From NCBI GenBank assembly GCA_051984675.1, contig JBPYFK010000126.1:20753-84752 (forward strand): a stretch of DNA of 64,000 nt. Reading direction: 5' to 3'. Below, in pieces: positions 25,797-34,885 of the stretch. This DNA is from JBPYFK01 sp051984675 (GTDB lineage Bacteria > Actinomycetota > Actinomycetes > Mycobacteriales > Pseudonocardiaceae). Position numbers and translations under genes: made by a program. The stretch's first letter is position 1. Every line of letters begins with the position of its first letter. The notes under the pieces were generated by a model. That model did no database searches. It worked only from the letters and a program-made list of their open reading frames with translations, and was not told the origin of the DNA.

Positions 25797-25830
25797 GCAG
25801 GGTGCTCACGGAGTCTCGTGAGCACCCTGC
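25797..25830 (+). terminator. Terminator of efeUOB
   Basis: Perfect 14-bp stem (GCAGGGTGCTCACG and complement) with a 6-base loop, 56 bases after the efeB stop and before a convergent small gene. Confidence 0.85.
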
Positions 25831-25873
25831 GTCACGCCGGCTAGTCATGTCGCCACGCCTGAGACCGCTCGTG

Positions 25874-26113
25874 TCAGTGGCGCAAGTCAGTCACGTGTTG
25901 CAATTTCTCGGACACGGCATCCAGGCTGAATGAACCTGTCAGGTCTCCGATGAGGACAGTGGTGGCGGCGAGTGCTCCCATGCCCACCACGGTCAGCGCG
26001 GCCAACAGCACCAGATAGGCGAGCGCACGTGTGGGTTTGGGGAGCTGGTGCAGCCCGGAGAAGCTGTCCCACAGCGTGGGGAGTGGCGACTTGCCGATAC
26101 CTGGCGCGGACAT
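25874..26113 (-). CDS. Hypothetical single-helix membrane protein
   Basis: 79 residues with one long hydrophobic segment (about 30-56) flanked by a proline-rich N-terminus and a short polar C-terminus. AGGAA lies 8 bases before ATG 26113. No family recognised. It is convergent with efeB and apart from other genes. Confidence 0.55.
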   Translation of the reverse strand: MSAPGIGKSPLPTLWDSFSGLHQLPKPTRALAYLVLLAALTVVGMGALAATTVLIGDLTGSFSLDAVSEKLQHVTDLRH

Positions 26114-26357
26114 GCCGATATTCCTTCCTCATGCGAGTAGCACGCATCCCTTGACGGAATGCGGCAGAGAATGCGGTGCCGACGGGATCGCACGTGGGTT
26201 GGCCGGCTCGTGCGCCCAGCGGCCCACCGTCTCAGTAGGACTGCTTGTGACCAGCGGGAACTCCGCTCGCGACCCCGTCAACCTGCTATTCGCCGCAGTG
26301 ACCGCAGTCGTTACAACAGGCGGGCGGATCATCCCCTGCCGGACGCGCCCACACGGG

Positions 26358-27134
26358 TCAGCCGCGCTCGGAGTGAGGCCCGTCCTCGATCCGGTAGTGC
26401 GCGGCGGCGTTGTCGTGGAGCACGGCGTCCACGTGTTCCTCTCCCACCAGTTCGGTGAGGCGGTGCAGGTCGCCGTCCTCGAAGGGGCGCCGGGCCCGGG
26501 TGGAGGGCAGGTCGGAACCGAACATCAGGGCGCCTGGGTGGGCCTTGACGATGGCCCGGACCGTCTCGTCGACGTCCAGGTCCACGCGCCCGAATCCGCT
26601 GGCCTTCACCCTGGCACCGGACTCCACCAGGTGAAGCAGGCTCCGCAGCCCTTCGGCGGAGATGCCGAGATGGTCGATGCTCACCGCGGGCAGCGACCGC
26701 AGCCTCGGCAGGAGATCAGGCAGGTCGCGAGCGTCGATGTACAGCTCGGTGTGCCAGCCGGCCACCTCGTGCGCCCGGCGGGCCAGGGTGTCCAGGTTGT
26801 CCAGAGTCTCCGATCCGCCACGGCGGGCGTTGAACCGGACTGCGCGTACGCCTTGGGCGTCCAACCGGGCGATCTCCCCGTCGGACACCGATGCGGGCAG
26901 CTGCGTCACCCCGACGAAGCCCGGCCCCAACCGCCGCAGGGCATCGACCAGATAGGTCTGGTCGAACGCCTGGAACGAACCGGAGACCACCGCTCCGCCG
27001 GTGACGCCGAGGGCAGCGGCCCGCTCCCGGTAGTGGGCGACGGTGAACTCGGGCGGCAGGTAGCCGCTGTTCTCCACCAGCGGGAAGCGCCGGTCGATGA
27101 TGTGGAAGTGGCTGTCGAAGACGCGTGCGCTCAT
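26358..27134 (-). CDS. Amidohydrolase-family lactonase-like enzyme
   Basis: 258 residues, TIM barrel of the Amidohydrolase_2 / COG3618 type: FDSHFHIID at the start gives the metal-binding HxH, SIDHLG and the C-terminal MFGSDLPSTR and HDNAAAHYRI are typical. Relatives hydrolyse 2-pyrone-4,6-dicarboxylate or sugar-acid lactones. It starts 28 bases after the IS630/GntR fusion gene on the same strand and has no ribosome site of its own, so it is likely translated from that transcript. A role in the catabolic cluster divergent from it (29.3-35.9 kb) is inferred. Confidence 0.8.
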   Translation of the reverse strand: MSARVFDSHFHIIDRRFPLVENSGYLPPEFTVAHYRERAAALGVTGGAVVSGSFQAFDQTYLVDALRRLGPGFVGVTQLPASVSDGEIARLDAQGVRAVRFNARRGGSETLDNLDTLARRAHEVAGWHTELYIDARDLPDLLPRLRSLPAVSIDHLGISAEGLRSLLHLVESGARVKASGFGRVDLDVDETVRAIVKAHPGALMFGSDLPSTRARRPFEDGDLHRLTELVGEEHVDAVLHDNAAAHYRIEDGPHSERG

Positions 27135-27162
27135 GTGACTGGGAGAATTCTCGTTTCCGGGC

Positions 27163-29061
27163 TTACGTGGGAGTGCTGTGCGGTGAGCTGAGGGTGGCGG
27201 GAACGTTGCGGGCCTCGCCGTGGCGTGGGTTGGGTTTGCCGGCGATGGTGACCCAGAGGCTGGGATCGAAGTGGTCCTGGGGAATTTGGGCGACCATGTA
27301 GCGGACGCTGCGTTCGACTTTGACGCGCCAGCGGCGGGCGGCTTCGTTGCCGTCGCCGCTGCGGATCGCCTCGTAGATACCGATGTCCTCGCGGGCGATG
27401 AGGTCCACCGCTTCGGCCCAGTCCAGTTGCAGGATCGAGTTGAACATGCGCAGGCGCATGGTGAGGCGATCGAAGATGAGTCCCGCTTGTGGCAGCTGCA
27501 CCGTTCGTGCGATCGCGTCCTGGAACCGGAGGTCGGCTTCGCCGATCCGGGCGCGGTCACCGTGCCGGGCGACCACCCGGACCTCGGCCAAGGCGGTGCT
27601 GACTGGGCGCAGGGAGGAGCGGGGAAGTGTGGCGATGCGGCGCATCAGCAAGCCACCCAAGGACGCACGCACCGCGTACAGATCGATGATGTTGGTGGCA
27701 CTGACGTACGGGACGGCGGCTCCGCGGTTGGGGAGCAGTTCGAGCATTCCTTCCTCCGCGAGCACGCGCAGGGCCTCGCGCACGGGCCCGCGGGAGACGC
27801 CGAGTCGGGTCGCCAGGGGTGCTTCCTTGACGCGTTCGCCGGGCTTGAACTGCCCGCTGGCGAGCGCTTCGCGGACGAGTTGGGCCACCCGGTCGGCGAT
27901 TCGGGGTGAGCCTGGCGGGGCGCCCGGCACATCGTTGTGCGACTCGTGCTCGTCGGCGCCGGCTCGTTGGGCATAAGCGCCATCGGCTCCATGTGAGTCG
28001 TTAATAAGCCCTTGATAGTCGCGGTCGCCGCTCCACAGCGCTCGCGGGCTCTTGGTCCACGAGAACGACGGGGACGGTGGGGTCCACGCGTTGCACCAGG
28101 CCCGAAGGTCGTCTCGGAGCGCAGCCAGTGACGCTGCGAATCCGAGGACGTTCTCGCTGGGTAACGGGTTGCGCGCCAGGAGGACGTCGATTTCGTCGAT
28201 CCACGACCCTTGTGGCGCAACGGCGTGCCGGTGAAACCGCGGGTGCGTCTCCAGCCAGGTTTCCAGGATGTCTTGAGCTCCGGGGCTCAGACCATCGACG
28301 AGCAAGTGAACGGCCAGCTTCGCCGGCACGCTGCGGTCGAGGTGTTCCAGGAAAGCACGCAGTGACGACGGGGCGCTGTCCGCCGACGCGCCGTGCGGGT
28401 GCGTAGTGGTGGCACCCTTGACCAGCGCGAACGCGTTCGCGACCGCGAACAGCTCTCGCGCTTCGGCGGACTTCCGGGGTTTGGTCGGCGTGGTGACCGC
28501 GCGTTCCTTGAGAACCACCGCGTGGTCGTCGGCCGCGACGGCCAGTACCCGCATGGGTGGGGAGAGGAACAGACCGACCACGTCGCGGATCTGGATCGGG
28601 GGCAGCACGCGGGCCGCGTCCGGGCACAGCGTCGACTGCCCCGGCCTCGATTGGATGCGGTAGGTGCGCCAGATGCGGCTCACCTTCGTCTGGCTGAGCC
28701 CGACCGCTTCGGCCATGGCGCGCGTCGACCAGCGACGCCCGTCGGGCGGCGGCGCGAGGGTGCGCACAAGGACCTGCGCGATGGCGCCGTCGTTGACGGC
28801 CGGGGGGCGTCCGGGTCGCGGACGCTCGCTGAGGCCGTCCAGGCGTTCGGTGACGAACCGGGACCGCCACGTGCGGACGGTGTCCAGGGAGATGCCGAGC
28901 CGCCTGGCCACGGCCGTGTTGGTGGCTTCCTGCTCGCACGCCAGCACGATCCGGGCGCGCAACGCCTGCGCTTGCGAGCGGTTGCGGCTGCGTGTCCAGC
29001 TCACCAGCGTGGCGCGTTCACTGTCGGTGAGGACCACTGCGTTGCGTGGGCGCCCGGCCAT
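27163..29061 (-). CDS. IS630-transposase-like domain fused to GntR/FCD regulator
   Basis: 632 residues in one frame. Residues 1-140 are the two HTH units of an actinobacterial IS630 transposase (VARRLGISLDTVRTWRSRF, GLSQTKVSRIWRTY); 155-345 match the rest of that transposase, from RDVVGLFLSPP to WTKSPRALWSG, with catalytic-site positions D178, D256 and D292 (the last normally Glu). Residues about 380-445 are a GntR winged helix (RLGVSRGPVREALRVLAEEG) and 455-605 an FCD effector domain. A GTG at 27930 (residue 378) could start a stand-alone 255-residue GntR regulator, but no ribosome site precedes it. It probably controls the adjacent catabolic genes. Confidence 0.75.
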   Translation of the reverse strand: MAGRPRNAVVLTDSERATLVSWTRSRNRSQAQALRARIVLACEQEATNTAVARRLGISLDTVRTWRSRFVTERLDGLSERPRPGRPPAVNDGAIAQVLVRTLAPPPDGRRWSTRAMAEAVGLSQTKVSRIWRTYRIQSRPGQSTLCPDAARVLPPIQIRDVVGLFLSPPMRVLAVAADDHAVVLKERAVTTPTKPRKSAEARELFAVANAFALVKGATTTHPHGASADSAPSSLRAFLEHLDRSVPAKLAVHLLVDGLSPGAQDILETWLETHPRFHRHAVAPQGSWIDEIDVLLARNPLPSENVLGFAASLAALRDDLRAWCNAWTPPSPSFSWTKSPRALWSGDRDYQGLINDSHGADGAYAQRAGADEHESHNDVPGAPPGSPRIADRVAQLVREALASGQFKPGERVKEAPLATRLGVSRGPVREALRVLAEEGMLELLPNRGAAVPYVSATNIIDLYAVRASLGGLLMRRIATLPRSSLRPVSTALAEVRVVARHGDRARIGEADLRFQDAIARTVQLPQAGLIFDRLTMRLRMFNSILQLDWAEAVDLIAREDIGIYEAIRSGDGNEAARRWRVKVERSVRYMVAQIPQDHFDPSLWVTIAGKPNPRHGEARNVPATLSSPHSTPT

Positions 29062-29332
29062 GGTGCGAACAGTAGGTAGATTTTCGACTCAGCACAACCC
29101 TGGGCCCTGGTAGAGCTACATGGGCATTGTCGACAAACGGGCGGGTTCACATACTTCGTCGCTATCGGTGGCCACGCCGCCGACGCCCACAAGGCACCGC
29201 GAGCTCGCAAACGACCACTACAGCCCCTTCCCTCGACAACTCCAGCGGCAGAGCGCCCATTGATACCGCCGGGACCTGACGTTCCCCACGGCCTCTACGG
29301 GTGATCGCGGTACCAAGTCCTCAGGAGCACCT

Positions 29333-30703
29333 ATGTCTGACAACGCGGTCGACGACGCACCCCTGTCTGGGTTTCACAAACGCTTGGCGCTGTACTCGTC
29401 CGGCGGCCCCTTCCTTGATGGCTACATTCTCAGCATCATCGGTATCGCGATGGTGCAGATCAGCCCCCAGCTGCACGTTTCGACGGTCTGGGAAGGGCTG
29501 CTCGGGGCCTCGGCACTGATCGGGATCTTCATCGGCGGCGGGATCGGCGGCTATCTCACCGACATCTTCGGCCGCCAAACCCTGTACACCATCGACCTGA
29601 TCGCGATCATCGTCTGCTCGCTGCTGCAGTTCTTCGTCAGCGATGTCGCGATCTTGTTCCTGCTGCGCCTGGGCATCGGTATCGCCGTCGGGGCGGACTA
29701 TCCCATCGCGACATCGCTGCTGGCCGAGTTCACCCCGCGCCGGTTCCGTGGCCCGCTGCTGGGCGGCCTGGTCGTGATGTGGTTCGTCGGCGCCACGGCC
29801 GCCTACTTCATCGGTGACGCGCTCATGGTGGTCGGCAATGACGCCTGGCGGTGGATGCTGCTCAGCCCGGCGATCCCCGCGACCATCATCGTCCTGCTGC
29901 GCCTGGGCACCCCCGAATCGCCGCGGTGGCTGCTGACCAAAGGCCGGCGCGAGGAAGCCAACGCCGTGATGCGCAAGGTCTACGGCGCCGGCGCCAGCGT
30001 GGATGATCTGCCACCAGTTCAGGAGAGCGTGAAGTTCGGCGCGTTGCTGCGCGGCGGCTATCTGGGCCGCATCGCGTACGTGACGACGTTCTGGACCTGC
30101 TCGATCGTGCCGCTGTTCGCGATGCAGGCGTTCGGTCCGAAGATCCTCGCGGCGCTCAACGTCAGCAGCGAGACCGCCGACCTCAGCTCGGCGTTGATCA
30201 GCCTGCTGTTCCTCATCGGTTGCGTGCTGGCCCTGGTCGTCATCAACCGAACCGGCCGCAGGCGGCTGGTCATCTGGAGCTTCCTGATCTCCAGCGTGGG
30301 ACTGCTCGTCGTCGGGTTCATGCCCAACGCGCCCATGGTGCTGCTGGCGGCAGCTTTCCTCGTGTACGCGCTGGGCATCGGTGGCACCCAGATCCTGCAA
30401 TGGATCTATCCCAATGAGCTGTTCCCCACCGAGGTGCGTGGCACCGCCGTCGGCATCGCCTCGTCGCTGAGCCGTATCGGCGCGGCGGTCGGCACCTACC
30501 TCGTACCGCTGGCGCTCACCGGCCTCGGCGTGGGAGTGACCATGCTCATCGGCGCCGCGGTCACCCTGCTCGGCGTCATCGTCTCAGTCCTGTGGGCACC
30601 GGAAACCACCAACCTCGCCCTGCACGAGGCCAGCGCCCTCGGGACAACCGTCCGAACCACATCGCGCACAACCACACCCAACGCTGGCACGGTCCGCGGC
30701 TGA
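29333..30703 (+). CDS. MFS transporter, sugar-porter type
   Basis: 456 residues, 12 membrane segments. Motif A variant GGYLTDIFGRQTL, then PESPRWLLTKGRREEA at the end of the first half and YPNELFPTEVRGTAVG in the second are typical of sugar/metabolite:H+ symporters. The start has no strong ribosome site within 10 bases except GGAGCACCT. It heads the catabolic cluster and is divergent from the transposase/GntR fusion gene. A terminator follows, so the enzymes downstream may be a separate transcript. Confidence 0.87.
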   Translation: MSDNAVDDAPLSGFHKRLALYSSGGPFLDGYILSIIGIAMVQISPQLHVSTVWEGLLGASALIGIFIGGGIGGYLTDIFGRQTLYTIDLIAIIVCSLLQFFVSDVAILFLLRLGIGIAVGADYPIATSLLAEFTPRRFRGPLLGGLVVMWFVGATAAYFIGDALMVVGNDAWRWMLLSPAIPATIIVLLRLGTPESPRWLLTKGRREEANAVMRKVYGAGASVDDLPPVQESVKFGALLRGGYLGRIAYVTTFWTCSIVPLFAMQAFGPKILAALNVSSETADLSSALISLLFLIGCVLALVVINRTGRRRLVIWSFLISSVGLLVVGFMPNAPMVLLAAAFLVYALGIGGTQILQWIYPNELFPTEVRGTAVGIASSLSRIGAAVGTYLVPLALTGLGVGVTMLIGAAVTLLGVIVSVLWAPETTNLALHEASALGTTVRTTSRTTTPNAGTVRG

Positions 30704-30718
30704 ACCCGCCCAGGGCCA

Positions 30719-30752
30719 GGCTGGAGCCCCGACACATCGCGGGGCTCCAGCC
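30719..30752 (+). terminator. Hairpin after the MFS gene
   Basis: 12-bp stem (GGCTGGAGCCCC and complement) with a 10-base loop, 16 bases after the MFS stop. Confidence 0.75.
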
Positions 30753-30828
30753 GCCACGACAGCCGATGCGCGTCCTTGACGAGGGCTCGGCAGCAGCGAC
30801 CGCAATGACTGTGAGGAAGGCTGGACCG

Positions 30829-32214
30829 ATGAAAGACGTGGTCATCGTGGGAGGCGGCATCGCCGGGCTCGCGGCGGCATGGCGGCTGCGGCACCGGGAC
30901 GCGGTCTTGCTCGAGGCAGAAGGACGGGTCGGCGGGCGCATTCGCTCGGAACGCCGCGGACCGTACTGGCTCAACTGGGGCGGACACGTCTTCGCCGGCG
31001 GGAACTCGGCCACGGCCTGGCTGCTGGGCGACAGCGGCGTCGATTCGATGCGGGTGCCGGGCTCGCTGGCCGGGTTGGCGATGAACGGCAAGCTCCTGTT
31101 GAAGGGCCGGGTGGAGACCTACCCGTTCCGCATCCCGATGTCGTGGTCGTCGCGGTTGGCGATGCTCAAGGCCGGGGCCAAGGTCGGCCTGGCCGTTGCC
31201 AAGTACGCGAGGGTCATCCGACCGCGGCCGGGCGAGGATGCGGGCGTGCGGCAGCAGCGGGTCTACGACTTCATGAACGACCGCAGCTTCGCCGAGTTCA
31301 TCGGCGAGTTACCCGAAGATGCCGAGGCGCTGTTCAAACCCACTGTGACCCGCTCCGCCGCGGACATCGACGAGATCTCGGCCGGAGCTGGTGTCGGCTA
31401 CTTCAGCTTGGTGTGGAACATCGGCGGTGGCCTCTCACGGAACATCCTCGGCGGGCCGTCCACGCTCACCGAAGGCATCGCGGCCGCGCTGGCCGACCGG
31501 GTCGAGTTGCACTCGGCCGTCGAGGAGATCGTGCAGAAGAAGCGGTCGGTGGTCGTCCGCTACCGGCAGGACGGCGTCGAGAAGCAGGTCGAGGCGCGCT
31601 ACGCGGTGCTGGCGACACCGGCGACCGTCAGCCATCGCATCGCGGCCGATCTCGACCCCGAGGTCCGGGCGGCGCTGTCGAAGGTCATCTACGGCCCGTA
31701 TGTGAGCGCGGCGTTTCTCACCAACGAGACCGAACGCCAGGTCTGGGACGACGCGTACGCCGTCGCGACCCCGAAACGGTCGTTCAACATCGCGTTGAAC
31801 ATGTCCAACATCGTGCGTGCTCGTGAGGCGGGGCGCCAACCCGGCAGCAGCCTCATGACCTTCTCGCCGGGCAGCCTCGCTCGCAAGCTGCTGGAGGTCG
31901 ACGACGACGAGGTCCTCCGCACCTATCTCGCCGACCTCGATCAGGTCCTGCCGGGATTCTCCGAGAAGGTCGTCGAGTCGGAGGTGCAACGCTGGCCCAC
32001 GGGTGCGCCGTATTGCTTCCCGGGCCGCGGCAAGCTGCAACAGGCACTTACCCGCGGCGGCGGCCGGGTGTTCCTGGCCGGTGACTACCTGGGCACGCTC
32101 TACTCCGAAACGGCGATTCACACCGGACTCTCCGCCGCGCAGGAGGTTCAGAGCCTGCTGGCCACCGAACGGCAGAGCCCCCAGATCATCTCCCAGGTCC
32201 GCACCGCCAACTAG
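30829..32214 (+). CDS. FAD-dependent amine-oxidase-like flavoprotein
   Basis: 461 residues from ATG 30829 (GAGGAAGG 8 bases upstream). The N-terminus has the dinucleotide motif VVIVGGGIAGLAAAWRL followed by an acidic end LLEAEGRVGGRIRSE, and the C-terminus VFLAGDYLGTLYSETAIHTG closes the FAD site, as in monoamine oxidase, protoporphyrinogen oxidase and phytoene desaturase relatives. The substrate is unknown. It begins a run of four same-strand enzyme genes (FAD oxidase, DapA-like lyase, aldehyde dehydrogenase, Ldh_2 dehydrogenase), suggesting one degradative route. Confidence 0.8.
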   Translation: MKDVVIVGGGIAGLAAAWRLRHRDAVLLEAEGRVGGRIRSERRGPYWLNWGGHVFAGGNSATAWLLGDSGVDSMRVPGSLAGLAMNGKLLLKGRVETYPFRIPMSWSSRLAMLKAGAKVGLAVAKYARVIRPRPGEDAGVRQQRVYDFMNDRSFAEFIGELPEDAEALFKPTVTRSAADIDEISAGAGVGYFSLVWNIGGGLSRNILGGPSTLTEGIAAALADRVELHSAVEEIVQKKRSVVVRYRQDGVEKQVEARYAVLATPATVSHRIAADLDPEVRAALSKVIYGPYVSAAFLTNETERQVWDDAYAVATPKRSFNIALNMSNIVRAREAGRQPGSSLMTFSPGSLARKLLEVDDDEVLRTYLADLDQVLPGFSEKVVESEVQRWPTGAPYCFPGRGKLQQALTRGGGRVFLAGDYLGTLYSETAIHTGLSAAQEVQSLLATERQSPQIISQVRTAN

Positions 32215-32308
32215 ACCGCGACCGGACTCGAAAGTTCCCGAGTTGCCAGCCAGCCTTCACGGCAGCTGGCCGATCCACGCCACAACCCTGAGCAAGGAGA
32301 TTTCTGCA

Positions 32309-33211
32309 ATGTCGACGCAACTCAGCGGTGTCCTCACCGCGCTGGCCACCCCGTTCACCGCAGACGAGCGGATCGACGTCAACAACCTGCGTCGTCTGGT
32401 CGACCGCAGTATCGACGGTGGAGTCGACGGCGTCGTCGCCTGCGGCTCGACCGGTGAGTTCGCCGCTATGAGCGGCGAGGAACGGCGGATGGTCGTGGAA
32501 ACCGTGATCGACCAGGCCGCCGGCCGGGTGCCGGTCATCGCGCAGACCGGTGCGGTCAGCACCGTGGAAGCCATCGAGTTGTCCCGCCACGCGCAGGACG
32601 CCGGCGCCTCGGTGCTGATGCTGGTCACCCCGTACTACGAGCCGCTGACCCTCGACGAGACGTTGCGCTACCTGCGCACGGTCGCGGGCAAGGTCGACAT
32701 TCCGCTCATGCTCTACAACCTCCCGGGTGCCACCGGTGTCAACCTCTCACCTTCCCTCGTCGGGCAGCTGGCCCGCGAGGTCGACAACATCCAGTACATC
32801 AAGGACACCAGCGCCGACATGTCGCAGGTCGGAAAACTGATCCACCACCACGGCGACGTCATCTCCACCTTCGTCGGATGGGACAGCCTGCTGCTGACCT
32901 CGCTGGCCGAGGGCGCTGCCGGGGTCATGGCCGGCACCGCGAACGTGATGCCGGCCGAGCTTGTCTCCATCCACCGGGCGGTGCGCGCCGGTGAACTCGA
33001 ACGCGCACGCACCGAATGGAACCTGATCTACCCGCTCATGGACGCGATGATGTCCGCCCCCTTCATCCCCGCGGTCAAGACGGCCCTGAACGCGGTCGGC
33101 TTCCCCGCCGGAAGCCCCCGCCAGCCCCTCCTCGACCTCGATGCGGCCACGGCCAAGACGATCTCGTCCCTGGCCGTCACGCTGCGGCCACAGGTAACGA
33201 CGCTGCGGTAA
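32309..33211 (+). CDS. DapA / N-acetylneuraminate lyase family enzyme
   Basis: 300 residues, class I aldolase TIM barrel. GSTGEF (46-51) binds the keto acid, MLYNLPG gives the catalytic Tyr, and YIKDTS the Schiff-base Lys. True DapA makes dihydrodipicolinate, but members in catabolic clusters are keto-acid lyases, 2-keto-3-deoxy sugar-acid aldolases or hydroxyproline-pathway deaminases. Being next to an oxidase and an aldehyde dehydrogenase favours a catabolic role. AAGGAGA precedes ATG 32309 at 9 bases. Confidence 0.87.
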   Translation: MSTQLSGVLTALATPFTADERIDVNNLRRLVDRSIDGGVDGVVACGSTGEFAAMSGEERRMVVETVIDQAAGRVPVIAQTGAVSTVEAIELSRHAQDAGASVLMLVTPYYEPLTLDETLRYLRTVAGKVDIPLMLYNLPGATGVNLSPSLVGQLAREVDNIQYIKDTSADMSQVGKLIHHHGDVISTFVGWDSLLLTSLAEGAAGVMAGTANVMPAELVSIHRAVRAGELERARTEWNLIYPLMDAMMSAPFIPAVKTALNAVGFPAGSPRQPLLDLDAATAKTISSLAVTLRPQVTTLR

Positions 33212-33253
33212 CAACTGCCAAATCCTGCGACATATCAACGGAGGTAGTGCTTC

Positions 33254-34765
33254 ATGACCATGTCATCCGACCGCACCACGGCCACGGTTCGCCGGGCGGC
33301 GGGCGCGCCGCCACTGGTCACCGCGACCGATTTCCCCCCGGCCCAGCACTTCATCAACGGAGGATTCGTCGACGCATCGTCGGTCCGCGGTATCGACGTG
33401 GTCGACCCGTGCTCGGAGGACATCCTCATCCAGGTCCCGGAAGGTACCGCCGAGGACGTCGACCGCGCGGTCGCGGCCGCGGTGGCGGCCAAGGAGCACT
33501 GGGCACGGATCGTGCCGAAGGAACGTTCGGAGTTGTTGCACGCGATCGCGGACCGACTGGCCGAGAACGCCGAACCGCTCGTCAAACTGGAGTCGGCGAA
33601 TACCGGCAAGCCGTTCCCGGTCGCGCGGGACGACATCGCCGGCACGATCGACACCTTCCGCTTCATGGCCGGCGCGGTGCGTGGGACCACCTCCATGGCC
33701 GCCGGTGAGTACGTCGAGAACCACCGATCCGTCATCCACCGTGAACCCATCGGCGTGATCGGTGTGGTGACCCCGTGGAACTACCCGCTCATGATGGCCG
33801 CCTGGAAGATCGCACCCATTCTCGCGGCCGGCAACACTCTGGTCATCAAACCGTCCGAGCAGACCCCGCTGACCACGCTGAAGTTCGTCGAACTCGTCGC
33901 CGACCTGCTCCCTGCCGGCGTGGTGAACGTGGTCACCGGGTTCGGCGCGATCGTCGGTGCGCGCCTTGCCGAACATCCCGATGTGGACATGATCGCGTTG
34001 ACGGGCTCGGTCAACAGCGGTCGCGCCGTGGCCCGAGGCGCCGCGGACAGCCTCAAGCGTGTGCACCTGGAGCTCGGTGGCAAAGCCCCCGTCGTGGTCT
34101 TCCCGGACGCCGACCTCGCAACCGCGGCATCGACGTTGCGCGTGGCCGGTTACTGGAACTCCGGGCAGGAATGCGGAGCCGCATGCCGGGTGCTCGTGCA
34201 CGAATCGGTCGCCGACGAGTTCGTCAAGAACCTGGTCGACGAAGTCGGTGCCCTGATTGTCGGAGAGCCGGGCGCCAGCGAGGATGTCGAGATCGGCCCG
34301 CTGGTCTCGAAAGCGCATTTCAACCGCGTGGTGGGATATGTGGACCGCGCCCAGAACGAGGGCGCCCGAGCGGCCGTGGGCGGCGGCGCGCTTGACGGGC
34401 CGGGCTACTTCGTGGCGCCGACCGTGCTGGTTGACGTCCCTGAGGGAGCGGAGATCACGCGGGAGGAGGTCTTCGGCCCCGTCGTCACCGTCGAAACCTT
34501 CCGCGACGAGGACGAAGCGGTACGCCGAGCCAACGCCGTCCCCTACGGTCTGTCAGCGTCAGTGTGGACGGAAAACGCGCGGCGCTCCCACACCGTTGCG
34601 GCACGCCTGGATTTCGGCACCGTGTGGGTGAACTCGCATCTGGTACTTGCCAACGAAGTCCCGTGGGGCGGCTTCAAGGGATCCGGCTACGGCCGAGACC
34701 TGTCGATCTACGCGCTCGACGACTACTCCCGCACCAAGCACGTCATGCACAACCACGGGGATTAA
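33254..34765 (+). CDS. NAD(P)-dependent aldehyde dehydrogenase
   Basis: 503 residues. ALDH motifs: NYPLMMAAWKIAPILAAGN, LELGGKAPVVVF with the general-base Glu, and the nucleophile Cys in GQECGAACR. Closest in character to betaine- or aminobutyraldehyde-type dehydrogenases (WNYPL..., FRDEDEAVRRAN, GGFKGSGYGRDLS). It should oxidise the aldehyde released by the oxidase or lyase encoded just upstream. GGAGGT is 8 bases before ATG 33254 and the gap to the DapA-like gene is 43 bases. Confidence 0.9.
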   Translation: MTMSSDRTTATVRRAAGAPPLVTATDFPPAQHFINGGFVDASSVRGIDVVDPCSEDILIQVPEGTAEDVDRAVAAAVAAKEHWARIVPKERSELLHAIADRLAENAEPLVKLESANTGKPFPVARDDIAGTIDTFRFMAGAVRGTTSMAAGEYVENHRSVIHREPIGVIGVVTPWNYPLMMAAWKIAPILAAGNTLVIKPSEQTPLTTLKFVELVADLLPAGVVNVVTGFGAIVGARLAEHPDVDMIALTGSVNSGRAVARGAADSLKRVHLELGGKAPVVVFPDADLATAASTLRVAGYWNSGQECGAACRVLVHESVADEFVKNLVDEVGALIVGEPGASEDVEIGPLVSKAHFNRVVGYVDRAQNEGARAAVGGGALDGPGYFVAPTVLVDVPEGAEITREEVFGPVVTVETFRDEDEAVRRANAVPYGLSASVWTENARRSHTVAARLDFGTVWVNSHLVLANEVPWGGFKGSGYGRDLSIYALDDYSRTKHVMHNHGD

Positions 34766-34885
34766 TCGCCACCATGCTCGCTGCCGGGGCCATCGGCGTG
34801 CTGTCCAAGGGGAACGCGTCGAGCTCCGGCGCCGAGGTCGGCTGCCAGGGCGAAAGTCGATCTTCGGCCCCGGAAAGGACGAATC

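Noticed and set aside
27163..27930. Stand-alone GntR gene from GTG 27930
   Set aside because: Possible, and of normal length, but no ribosome site precedes it and the frame is continuous with the transposase domain; kept as an alternative start within the fusion.
30592..30828. Extended N-terminus of the FAD enzyme
   Set aside because: Overlaps the end of the MFS gene and a terminator; GAGGAAGG and the dinucleotide motif fix the start at 30829.
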